DNA of 44,439 nucleotides from Chara braunii (lineage: Eukaryota > Streptophyta > Charophyceae > Charales > Characeae). The translations under genes were made by a program, and so were the position numbers. This document shows, one piece after another, positions 1-10,254 of this stretch. The stretch covers positions 345,993 to 390,431 of the forward strand of contig BFEA01000168.1 in NCBI GenBank assembly GCA_003427395.1, read 5' to 3'. The notes beneath the pieces are model-generated. The model worked only from the letters and a program-made list of their open reading frames with translations, was not told the origin of the DNA and did no database searches. Numbering within the stretch: position 1 is the first letter of the stretch; every line of letters begins with the position of its first letter.

Positions 1-350
1 TTTTTTTGCAATGACATGCTCACTGTTCAATGCTTTTTTTCTTTTTTTTTGCAATGAGCCTTCTTTTTTTTATTTTTGCAATTGCGAGGATTTAGTCCCT
101 CGGCAGTGTCTGAAAGTGCCGTGCCCGCCCTAAGTGAAGGAGGGCCTGCAAATATGTGCCAATGCCTGTTTTTAGGCCTATGAGACCAGGCTGAGAGGCC
201 CAAGCAGAGCCTGTTGGAAACCCCATGTGGGATGGATCTTCGACGAGGCCTTGTTACGAGTTAGCTCCTCGGCATGCCCCTGTAGGGCCCTTTTTGGCAA
301 GCATGAGCCCGCCCTAAGTGAAGGCGGGCCCCTGAATTTCAAAATGGCCT
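1..350. other. T-rich start, no gene
   Basis: The stretch opens with several T runs and short repeats of a 'gcaatga' motif, then becomes GC-balanced. I see no coding signal, no RNA gene and no homology to the rest of the window. Confidence 0.5.
124..329. repeat. paired CCCGCC-loop-GGCGGG hairpins
   Basis: The motif CCCGCCCTAAGTGAAG occurs twice, near 126 and 308. In the second copy it folds as GCCCGCC (307-313) against GGCGGGC (323-329) with a nine-base loop. In the first copy the right arm has one change. The function is unknown; it could be part of a degenerate repeat whose other copies lie outside the window. Confidence 0.5.
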
Positions 351-1708
351 GAGTTCGTCAATTTTGGCAAAGCTTGGAGGGTGCCAGACAGTTGCCATGC
401 GCCAGTTGGTTACATCCTCCGTATTCGTGAGAATCAAAAATAATTTGTGAGCCTTCTAGGCTCTTCCAGCAGCACAGGCGAAGCAGGGAGAACCTCACGT
501 TTACTCCTGGGTGGTTGGGCATGCCTAACCAATACGGTCCCAGGCCACTGTCTGAATGGGCCTGGGCGCAGACACTTTGGCCCGATCGGAAGCTACTGGA
601 AACACATGAGGCCCAGCCAGACAGCCAACTGGGTGAGCACTTTCCATAAAGGAAAGAGCTCGCCACTGGTGGATTCATTCGGGCACTAGCCAGTGCATGC
701 GGCAACGCTGCTAGAGTGTGCGCTCGCGGGCTGCCAGGCAGTGTGCGCGGCCGCTGGAAGAAGGCAGGGCACTGCTGAGGGCAGCGCCATAGCCAGCCCT
801 GCATAGCCAGGGCTTGGCTTGGACAGCCAGTGGAGGTGGTGGTGGTCTTCGGGTGTAAAGAAGAAAGACGTGGGTGAAAGAGGGAGAGATGATGATGATG
901 ATGTGAGGGCGCATACCTGGTATTGGCGATGGTCTGCATTGGTCGACATCTTCAAGTACTTCGGTGGCTGCCGAAGTCAACAGCTGCATTGTGTAGGGAG
1001 TAGTCTGGGCTCCGAGCTGGCCTGGATACTCGTGTTGGTGAGGACAAGAGTAAGCTCTCATTGACATTCGGTTTCAGTGTTTCCAATTCTCCATTGATGT
1101 AATATTGGTGCAACGCTGCTTTCTGGACACTGTGGGACCTTCTTGCTTTCAATGTGATTGTGCTATCTGGATTCTGTCATCTCGCTATTGCTCATTTTCC
1201 TTGCAATTTGGTATTGGAGCAGGTTCGAGCCGCTCCACTGGCTCCTTCGCAATAGCTGTTTGGTGCTTCTTTGGGAAATGGCGGGGTAGTGATAATACTT
1301 GTGCGTTGGTGTATAGGCGGCCCTGAGTTGTGAGGACACGCCTGGAAGGCTATATGGTGAGATAGGGGTGCACGCTGGGTGATAAGAGCTTGCTGAGTGG
1401 CAATTTAAGACGAGGTGGAACTGCATGGCATTGTGGGTTGTGTCGAGGCGTCGACTAGTCATCATGAATGCACATCAAGTTACTGGTGAGAAATTTGTGG
1501 TTGGCGGCAGCTATGAGGTATGTTGCTCTCTTCCTTATCTACCCTCTTCATTACTTCTTTCCGTGAGGAAGCGAGTTCTGTCTTGAGATTCTTCTCGATG
1601 TGAGGTGTCACGAGCGCTCAACCTTGAGAGTTGACATTCTTCCTGGGCAGCAAGCTGGTGGGAGACGGGCGAAGCCTCTAAAGGGCCCTGGACGAAGCAC
1701 TCGGGTCA
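351..1708. other. no recognisable gene
   Basis: Several short ORFs exist on both strands, but none carries a recognisable domain, and overlapping frames look equally (un)likely. A His-rich reading near 819-1000 comes from GGT/GAT trinucleotide runs. I treat the interval as intergenic or old repeat. Confidence 0.5.
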
Positions 1709-1886
1709 CGGTGTAGGGCCAAACCCCGGTAGACTTTTGAGCCTTAGTCGACCCCACTGCGGGTCCCAGTTGGCTCGGCCCGCCCACGCTCATGCTCCGG
1801 GCGCGGGCCATTCGTCCCGAGGTCACCCCCACCTAGTGCTTTGAGATGGATGGGGGTGGGCCATCGCGCGAGAGAGCTTTAACATT

Positions 1887-1930
1887 GGGGATGTAGCTCA
1901 GCCCTCACGCCAGGTGGTAGTCTCGCTGGT
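1887..1930 (+). other. tRNA-Ala-like 5' half inside R copy 1
   Basis: The 15 bases GGGGATGTAGCTCAG equal the usual 5' end (acceptor strand, D stem and A-box start) of eukaryotic tRNA-Ala. They are followed by a spacer and then GGTGGTAG and CGCT, which resemble the rest of the D arm. No anticodon arm, T arm or acceptor 3' strand follows, so this is not a functional tRNA. It may be the head of a tRNA-derived element, or chance. The same string is at 29809 in copy 2. Confidence 0.35.
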
Positions 1931-2832
1931 CATTCCGTAGCGCTGATTTTTTTTCGATTCTTTGTTGTGTTCTCAAGCAATTGCGCTTTCCAATACTCAG
2001 GCAGTCCAAGGGTTCTTTGAGAGTTCTCTTCTCTTGTGCACAGGTTAAGCGTCATCCTTAGGCCGCGCACCATTTCCCTAAGCATCGCGACTCTACGGCA
2101 TCATCGGGGCGCGGCGAAGCCGTCCTTTCCCTCACTTCTCCGCGCCCATCGATTCTCATACATCTCATTTAACCCCATTGACGCAGGCCCCTTAGTCTTT
2201 TCGGAGCCTCTAAATGCATGCACATTCAACTTCGCACTTCCCTTAGCAAGATTGTACTTCCTTCACACTCCAAACCTTCAAACACAAAGGTCATTTCCTT
2301 GGGTTGGCTTTGTGCTAAGGGTCCCGTAGCCCCTTTGCCCCTCTTCCCTTTTTCCTTTTGATGCCCGGTTCCTCCCGGCCCTATCCCGCTCAAGGCATCC
2401 TTAGCCATCACTTACCTGCACAATCCCACACAAGCAAAGATCCATACAATCCCCCGTTGGGGGTCAACACATAGCCCTTCCCACATGCCTAACTTTCCAT
2501 GCTCTTTGGCTGCCTTTTCTTCCCTTTTCTTTGCTCAATCAGCCCATCCTCTTCTCATAGTCATGCAGTCAAGGAAATGGTTAAGTCAAACTGACCTCAC
2601 TTTCAACTTATGCTTTCTTCCGGATTCCGCCTCTTTCCCACTCTTTTCAAACGTCCTTTCTTTTGCCTTCTTGGTGGCACAAGGGACCGACTATCCTCCC
2701 CTTGCCCTCTTTCTCCACCAAGTGAGGTCTGATCTCCCTTTACTGTTCGCACCCTGGCATTGTAACAAGTGAGGGGAGAAGGGTTAGTCATGCGCCAAGT
2801 GAGGGGAAGGGAGAGAGGATGCAAGGCAAATA

Positions 2833-2835
<3 letters not shown>
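1931..2835. other. non-coding segment of R copy 1
   Basis: This pyrimidine-rich DNA matches 29854-30690 with indels. Some ORF readings look similar in both copies (for example around 2485-2772 and within 29889-30545), but the frames are broken differently and no domain is recognisable. I see no reason to call a gene. Confidence 0.5.

Positions 2836-2894
<59 letters not shown>
2836..2894. repeat. (GA)n microsatellite
   Basis: An almost perfect GA dinucleotide run of about 59 bp. Copy 2 of the R family has a shorter, interrupted GA-rich stretch at the equivalent place (about 30650-30765). Confidence 0.95.
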
Positions 2895-2898
<4 letters not shown>

Positions 2899-2964
2899 GA
2901 CTTTTATTCCTAATCAAATCATCTCCCCGTAGTAGCAGCCAAATGTCGGTCACCCATCCCAAAG

Positions 2965-4385
2965 TGAAAGATCAACTAAGTATGAACCGGAACATCACCG
3001 CATACATGAACTTGACAATGAGAAGCTAGGACTAGTGAAAAGCACATGCACATAGAGGAGAGATCAACTAAGTAGGAACCGGAACATCACAACACATATG
3101 AACTTGACAATGAGAAGCTAGAACTAGTNAGTGAAAAGCACATGCACATAGAGGAGAGATCAACTAAGTAGGAACCGGAACATCACAACACATATGAACT
3201 TGACAATGAGAAGCTAGAACTAGTGAAAAACACATGCNCATGGAGGAAAGATCAACTAAGTAGGAACCGGAACACCACAACACACATGAACATGACAATG
3301 AGAAGCTAAAACTAGTGAAAAGCACATGCTCATGGAGGAAAGATCTACTATGTAGGAACCGGAACATCACAACACATATGAACTTGACAATTAGAAGCTA
3401 GAACTAGTGGAAAGCATATGCACATAGAGGAGAGATCAACTAAGGAGGAACCGGAACATCACAACATACATGAGCTTTGACAATGAGAAGCTAAAACTAG
3501 TGAAAAGCACATGCACATAGAGGAGAGATTAACTAAGTAGGAACCGGAACATTACAACATATATGAACTTGACAATAAGAAGCTAGAACTAGTGAAGGGC
3601 ACATGCACATAGAGGGGAGATCAACTAAGTAGGAACCGGAACATCACAACANACATATATGAACTTGACAATAAGAAGCTAGAACTAGTGAAGGGCACAT
3701 GCACATAGAGGGGAGATCAACTAAGTAGGAACCGGAACATCACAACACATATGAACTTGACAATGAGAAGCTAGAACTAGTGAAAAGCACATGCGCATAG
3801 AGGAGAGATCAACTAAGTAGAAACTGGAACATCACAACACATATGAACTTGACAATGAAAAGCTAGAACTAGTGAAAAACACATGCACATGGAGGAAAGA
3901 TCAACTAAGTAGGAACCGGAACATCACAACACACATGAACTTGACAATGAGAAGCTAGAACTAGTGGAAAGCATATGCACATAGAGAAGAGATCAACTAA
4001 GTAAGAACCGGAACATCACAACACATATGAACTTGACAATTAGAAGCTAGAACTAGTGAAAAGCATATGCACATAGAGGAGAGATTACCTAAGTAGGAAC
4101 CGGAACATCACAACATACATGAACTTAACAATGAGAAGCTAGAACTATTGAAAAGCATATGCACATAGAGGAGAGATCAACTAAGTAGGAACCAGAACAT
4201 CACAACATACATGAACTTGACAATGAGAAGCTAGAACTGGTGAAAAGCACATGCACATAGAGGAGAGATCAACTAAGTAGGAACCGGAACATCACAATAC
4301 ATATGAACTTGACAATGAGAAGCTAGAACTAGTGAAAAGCACATGCACATAGAGGAGAGATCAACTAAGTTCAATCCGGAACATC
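2965..4385. repeat. 91-92 bp satellite array, type 1
   Basis: About 15 direct repeats spaced 91-92 bp, each with 'gatcaactaagtaggaacc', 'ggaacatcacaacac', 'atgaacttgacaatgag' and 'gaaaagcacatgcacatag'. The period is not a multiple of three and stops are frequent, so it is not coding. Single N characters at 3130, 3237 and 3652 interrupt the array. At 3130 and 3652 a few bases are repeated on both sides of the N, which suggests imperfect contig joins and an uncertain copy number. Confidence 0.9.
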
Positions 4386-7375
4386 ATCATGTGAGAGTTG
4401 AGCCATGTATGTGAGTGAGACTTGCTCAAACACATGCTCATGGCTCATGTATGCAACCAAGTTTGAAACAAACAGCCATCATGTGAGAAGGGAGCACAAG
4501 CTACTCTAGTTCACAACGCAAGCTTAGAGCAAGGATCACCTACGACAAAACCGGATCACCACCTACTATCATGTGAGTGAAGCAAGAGTCTAATAGGATC
4601 AAACACAAAGATTTGAGTAAAGATCCATTCACGGAGGAATCGGAGCACCTCCTACTACTAATGTGGGTGAAAGCAAGAGATTAAGAGGGCTAGATCACCA
4701 AGGTCGAACCAAAGGTCATCCATGAAAGAAGCGGTGCACTTCCTACTAGTGTGTGAGAGAAAGGCATGAGATAGAGTAGGCTAGATCACCAAGATTTGAC
4801 TCAAACATCACCCATAGAAGTAGCGGTGCGCTGCCTACTAGTGTGTGAGTGAAAAACACAAACTTGAGTAGGCTAGATCACCAAGATTGAATCAAAGATC
4901 ATCCATAGAAGTAGCGGTGCACTACCAACTAGTGTGTGAGTGAAAAGCATGAGTGTGAGTAGGCTAGATCACCAAGATTGCATCAAAGATCATCCATTGA
5001 AGTAGCGGTGCACTACCTACTAGTGTGTGAGTGAAAAGCATGAGTGTGAGTAGGCTAGATCACCAAGATTGCATCAAAGATCATCCATTGAAGTAGCGGT
5101 GCACGACCTACTAGTGTGTGAGTGAAAAGCATGAGTGTGAGTAGGCTAGATCACCAAGATTGCATAAAACATCACCCATAGAAGTAGCGGTGCACTATCT
5201 ACTAGTGTGTGAGTGAAAAACCCGAACTTGAGTAGGCTACATCACCAAGATTGAATCAAAGATCATCCATAGAAGTAGCGGTGCACTACCTACTAGTGTC
5301 TGAATGAAAAGCATGAGTGTGAGTAGGCTAGATCACCAAGATTGCATCAAAGATCACACATAGAAGTAGCGGTGCACTACCTACTAGCGTGTGAGTGAAA
5401 AACCCGAACTTGAATAGGCTAGATCACCAAGATTGAATCAAAGATCATCCATAGAAGTAGTGGTGCACTACCTACTAGTGTATGAGTGAAAAGCATGAGT
5501 GTGAGTAGGCTAGATCACCAAGATTGCATCAAAGATCACCCATAGAAGTAGTGGTGTACTACCTACTAGTGTGTGAGTGAAAAACATGTGTAAGTAGGGC
5601 AAGATCACCAAGATTGCATCAAAGATCATCCATGAAAGTAGCAGTGCACTACCTACTAGTGTATGGGTGAAAAGCATGAGTGTGAGTAGGCTAGATCACC
5701 AAGATTGTATCAAAGATCATCCATAGAAGAATTGGAGCACTATCTACTAGTGTGTGAGTGACAAACAAGAGTTTGAGTAGCCCAGATCACAAGTATTCAA
5801 CAGGAGATCATCCATAGAAGAATCGGAGTACTACCCACTAGTATGTGACTTAAAAACAAGAGTTTGACTAACCCAAATCACAAGCATCCAACAAGAGATC
5901 ATCCATAGAAGAATCGGAGTACTACCCACTAGTGTGTGAGTGAAAAACAAGAGTTTGAGTAACCTAGATCACAAGTAACCAACATGAGATCATCCATAGA
6001 AGAATCGAAGCACTACCTATTACTGTGTGAGTGAAAAACAAGAGTTTGAGTAGCCCAAATCACAAGTATCCAACAAGAGATCATCCATAGAAGAATCGGA
6101 GCACTACCTACTAGTGTGTGAGTGAAAAACAAGAGTTTGAGTAGCCCAAATCACAAGTAACCAACATGAGATCATCCATAGAAGAATCGGAGCACTACCC
6201 ACTGGTGTGTGAGTGAAAAACAAGAGTTTGAGTAGCCCAAATCACAAGTAACCAACATGAGATCATCCATAGGAGAATCGGAGCACTACCTACTAGTATG
6301 TGAGTGAAAAACAAGAGTTGCACTAGGCTATCTCACAAGATTTGAGCAACAATCATCCATGGAAGAATCAGAGGATCTCCTACTAGCATGTGAGTGAAAA
6401 ACAAATGTTTGAGTAGCCCAAATCACAAGTATTCAACAAGAGATCATCCATAGAAGAATCAGAGCACTACTTACTAGTGTGTGAGTGAAAACCAAGAGTT
6501 TGAGTAGCCTAAATCACAAGTAACCAACATGACATCATCCACATAAGAATCGGAGCACTACCTACTAGTGTGTGAGTGAAAAACAAGAGTTTGAGTAGCC
6601 CACATCACAAGTATACAACAAGAGATCATCCATAGAAGAACCGGAGCACTACCTACTAGTGTGTGAATGAAAAACAAGAGTTTGAGTAGCCCAAATCATA
6701 AGTATCCAACAAGAAATCATCCATAGACGAATCGGAGCACTACCTACTAGTGTGTGAGTGAAAAACAAGAGTTTGAGTAGCCCAAATCATAAGTAACCAA
6801 CATGAGATCATCCATAGAAGAATCGGAGCACTACCTACTAGTATGTGAGTGAAAAACAAGAGTTGCACTAGGCTATCTCACAAGATTTGAACAAGAGATC
6901 ATCCATGGAAGAATCGGAGGATCTCCTACTAGCATGTGAGTGAAAAACAAGAGTTTGAGTAGACCAAATCACAAGTATTCAACAAGAGATCATCCAAGAA
7001 TCGGAGCACTTCCTACTAGTGTGTGAGTGAAAACCAAGAGTTTGAGTAGCCCAAATCACAAGTAACCAACATGAGATCATCCATAGAAGAATCGGAGCAC
7101 TACTTACTAGTGTGTGAGTGAAAAACAAAAGTTTGAGTAACCCAAATCATAAGTATCCAACAAGAGATCATCCATAGAAGAATCGGAGGATCTCCTACTA
7201 GCATGTGAGTGAAAAACAAGAGTTTGAGTAGCCCAAATCACACGTACTCAACAAGAGATCATCCATAGAAGAATCGGAGCAGTGAAAACCAAGAGTGGCC
7301 CAAATCACAAGTATTCAACAAGAGATCATCCATAGAAGAATCGGAGCACTACCTACTAGTATGTTAGTGAAGAAC
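4386..7375. repeat. about 91-bp satellite array, types 2 and 3
   Basis: This continues directly from the type 1 array with a similar period (91 bp between successive 'gtagcggtg' strings) but different units. After divergent transitional units (4386-4850) comes type 2, with 'agattgcatcaaagatcatc' and 'gtagcggtgcactacc' (about 4850-5740). Type 3 follows, with 'agagatcatccatagaagaa' and 'tcggagcactacc' (about 5740-7375). All types share 'actagtgtgtgagtgaaaa'-like cores, which suggests one ancestral unit that diversified along the array. Confidence 0.88.
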
Positions 7376-7379
7376 AAGA

Positions 7380-7550
7380 GTTTGAGTATCCCAATAAGAA
7401 GAAGAAGATGAAGAATGAAGAAGGAGAAGAAAAAGCAGATGGAGAATAAGGAGAAGGAGAGGAAGAAGAAGAAGAAGAAGAATGATAAGGAGAAGAAGAA
7501 GAAAAAGAAGAAGAAGAAGAGGAAGAAGAAGATGAAAAAGAAGATGCATC
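7380..7550. repeat. purine-rich GAA/AAG tract
   Basis: A strand-asymmetric tract of A and G, mainly degenerate GAA and GAAG units. It yields long Lys/Glu readings on the plus strand and Phe/Leu readings on the minus strand. These are low-complexity artefacts, not genes. The same position in copy 2 holds the tract at 32530-32800. Confidence 0.85.
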
Positions 7551-8340
7551 CTCTTCCTTCCACTCACCTTGTTAATGTCTTGGAGATGGAATCCCAATCT
7601 TCATGAGGCTCTCCTCCTCCTTGCACAACTCCTCGTTGGCTATGGCTCCTTCCTTCTTCAAGCCTCTCTCCTTCCTCTCTCAGCTCTCCCCAAGTTGCCT
7701 CAAGCTCCCATCACCAAGGCTATGGAGTCCTCCCTTCTAGGAGGGTTAATGGGGCTCCCTCTAGCCTCTCTCTTTTCCTCACACCCAGGGGGCTATGGCG
7801 GATCACCTCCCCTAGTGCCAGCCTCACTACCTCTAGTATCTAGAGCTCCTCTCCCTAGCTCATGGCCTCCACCAAGCTCCCAAACTAGCATGGGCTCTCC
7901 TCTCCTTTCCCCAAGTGAAAAAGTGCTCTCATGAGCTCACTTGGGCAGCATGAGCACACATGCAATTGTGAAAGTGGCGGACTAAATTCCCAGCTTATGT
8001 AGGCTGAAACCAGCAGTCCGGCCAGCCCATGAGCCTCCCCATGAGCCTTGAGGTGAACCAAGGTACCCCCAAGGCAAAGATCCACTACTAGGCCCTTCCG
8101 GAGGTACCCGGGCCTCTTTTTGGCCAAGTACATGTTGTCCGAGTGGTTGATACCAACTCGGATTGCCTCTTGGCTTACTTTGGCCTCCTTTTCACTTCAC
8201 AAATGTTGCCCCCTTGGGTCCTAATGCCCAAGGGGCAATTTTACTTTAGAGAAAAAGACCTAGTGAGCCTTTTTCTCGATTTTTTCAGTTTGTACCCCAT
8301 TTTTTGTAGACCGAGATATTTTTCCATGCAGCGACACATT
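7551..8340. other. non-coding middle segment of R copy 1
   Basis: A plus-strand ORF at 7569-7934 has a look-alike at 32863-33156; both contain the residues PKLPQAPI and AMESS. Outside these strings the reading is Leu/Ser/Pro low complexity, and the two copies differ by frame-breaking indels. I regard it as non-coding repeat sequence. Confidence 0.45.
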
Positions 8341-8846
8341 TTCAGCCTTGGATCTGGCTGAGATCCAAGGCCAACAATATTCCTTGCCACCCCCAAGTAG
8401 CCCTTGCTTCAATTTTGAGCCCCTCGGTCCGCTTTTTCAATTTTTTGTGCATCTGGCTCTCCTTTTGGGTCAAATGCACAGCGTTGTACCTTTCCCTCTT
8501 TTGTTTCTTTCCATTTTGGGCTGCCACCTCATTCCGGAGCTAGCCGTTTTGAGCTGGCCCACAAAAAACGGCTAGTTCCTCTCCACCAGGAGATCTGATC
8601 TCAGATCCATGGTCCAAAAGTAAACCGGTCATTTCCTTTTTACATTTTCTCTCATTTTCTTCCTTTTAATTCAGATTTTATTGAGATATGGCCCCAAGGG
8701 TCGTATCTCTGCAATCCGGATTGCCCTCCCTCCTTCTAGGAAGGATGAGGTCGCAGTTGGGACCTGCCAATCCCTACTGTGCAGGTCCCAATAGGCTAGC
8801 ACACTCTCCTCCACTCTTTTCTCCCTTTTTGTTTCATTCTTCCTCC

Positions 8847-8877
<31 letters not shown>

Positions 8878-10065
8878 AAATTTCAGTTGTGACAAGTGTC
8901 TAATTTTTTTTTAATTTTCACCCTCTTTCTAGGCCTTAGGCCTTATTCAAGGCCAGGTTCATGGCTGGTACTTGGCCGTTATATCTCGGATTTCAACAAT
9001 GGCACCCCCATGCTCCTAAAGGGCTCCACTTTGCTCCCGTTTGTCCAATTTTGGGCCCCCTTGGCTCCGATTTTCTAAGGACAACCTTTTTCTCATGTCG
9101 AGTCTCTCAAGGCTCTATTTTCTCATGCCTAGCTAGTCCGAGATATTTCCGACTGCTGGGCAGCCTTCCAACATCATTATTTTACTTTTCTTTCTCCCTA
9201 TGACTCTCTCACTTGCCTCCACTAGTGTTAGCACTAGTGGTGCTAATATTTCCCACCGTATAGATCCTCGATCTCGACGGTGTCGTTTGCCTGTACAATT
9301 ATTCCTTGTGCTTGCTCATGGTTCCCTTGGGACATCCCAAGTCCCCGCCACTTTCCTCCATACTAGTTCCATTTTCTTATCCCGCCGGCGGTCCCGCCGG
9401 CGCGGGTCCCATTTTCCGACTTTTATTATTTGGACCCAGTTGGTCCCCGACATCATTCCGGATGGTGTCCCATTTTTTATTTAAGGGCCCCCTTGCCCTT
9501 GGTGGTCCCATCATCTCAACATGTGTGTCGATTTTTCTAGGCCGTGAGATTTCATCTCACGGTTGCCATTTACCGTCTCCCATGCTGAAATTGCTCCTTT
9601 CTAGCATTTTGGGTTTGTCACGGCTCATTTTCCCTTAGCCTAGGCATCCCCATGTAGTCCGTTATTTCTCGGACTGCAGTCATGGCCATTTTTCTAGTCC
9701 CACAACCCCACAACTTGCCCCATGCTAAAAGAAAATGAATCATTAAATTTCTAAGTGCATCCGAGCTCAATATTGGCTCCGGATGCACCTAGAACATGTG
9801 TTTTTTTCTCCCCCATGCAGTCCGTTGCAACTCGGACTGCAATAGGGGTCAATTTCCTAGCCCCAATGCCCCACAACTAGCCCTTACTCAAAAGAAAAAG
9901 ANACGACCAATTCCCAAGTGCATCCGGACTTGATTTTGGCTCCGGATGCACCTAAAACGTGTGTTTCTCCTCATGCATGTAATCCGTTTTATTCCGGTTC
10001 CATAGGGGCTTGGTTTTCTTTGATTTTCTCTGCAAAAATCAAAGAAAATCAAAGTCCTTTGTAAC
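8341..10065. repeat. hairpin-chain domain of R copy 1
   Basis: At least ten inverted repeats follow one another. Arms: 8346-8355/8361-8370 (10 bp, perfect), 8540-8550/8565-8575 (11 bp, perfect), 8592-8598/8601-8607 (7 bp), 8711-8724 (14-bp palindrome), 8757-8767/8781-8791 (11 bp, perfect), 9219-9227/9232-9240 (9 bp, perfect), 9255-9266/9270-9281 (with a 2x2 internal loop), 9654-9661/9670-9677, 9755-9763/9780-9788 (9 bp, perfect), 9817-9824/9833-9840 (8 bp, perfect), 9918-9926/9943-9951 (9 bp, perfect) and 10014-10027/10035-10048 (14 bp, perfect). Many recur in copy 2. No coding potential is evident. A role as structured RNA, or as a fold that aids mobility, is only inference. Confidence 0.75.
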
Positions 10066-10151
10066 CGCCATATTCCAGAATGAATCTGGTCACGGCTGTA
10101 TCTCCCTAAGTAGCCGTTTTTTACCGTTAGGGCCCTTTTTTTTTTTTTTTT

Positions 10152-10251
10152 NNNNNNNNNNNNNNNNNNNNNNNNNNNNNNNNNNNNNNNNNNNNNNNNN
10201 NNNNNNNNNNNNNNNNNNNNNNNNNNNNNNNNNNNNNNNNNNNNNNNNNNN
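10152..10251. other. assembly gap (100 N)
   Basis: One hundred N flanked by T runs on both sides, a common place for an assembly to break. The distance across the gap is probably a placeholder. Confidence 0.98.
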
Positions 10252-10254
10252 TTT

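Larger units (their letters stand above)
1709..10065 (+). mobile_element. R family repeat, copy 1 (unclassified)
   Basis: This block is homologous, in the same order and orientation, to 29631-35375. Both copies start at the shared string CGGTGTAGG and match until 'tcctttgtaac', after which they diverge. The order is a tRNA-Ala-like start, a pyrimidine-rich segment, a GA microsatellite, about 4.4 kb of roughly 91-bp satellite, a purine (GAA-rich) tract, a low-complexity segment, and a hairpin-rich end. No protein domain is visible, and ORFs at equivalent places do not keep frame between the copies, so I infer a non-coding or non-autonomous element. I see no LTRs, terminal inverted repeats or target duplication. 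It could be a large retrotransposon derivative, a foldback-like element or a dispersed satellite. The limits are only where the two copies stop matching. Confidence 0.6.

Noticed and set aside
1887-1960. Functional tRNA-Ala gene
   Set aside because: Only the 5' half matches; there is no anticodon arm, T arm or closing acceptor strand.
2965-7375. CRISPR-like array
   Set aside because: The unit is about 91 bp, the whole unit is repeated with no unique spacers, and the genome is eukaryotic. This is satellite DNA.
7315-7606. Phe/Leu-rich and Lys/Glu-rich ORFs on opposite strands
   Set aside because: Both come from the degenerate GAA tract; they are compositional artefacts.
7569-7934. Possible conserved protein shared by R copies (PKLPQAPI, AMESS)
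   Set aside because: Similarity is only DNA-level repeat homology; the frame is not kept in the second copy (32863-33156) and the composition is low complexity.
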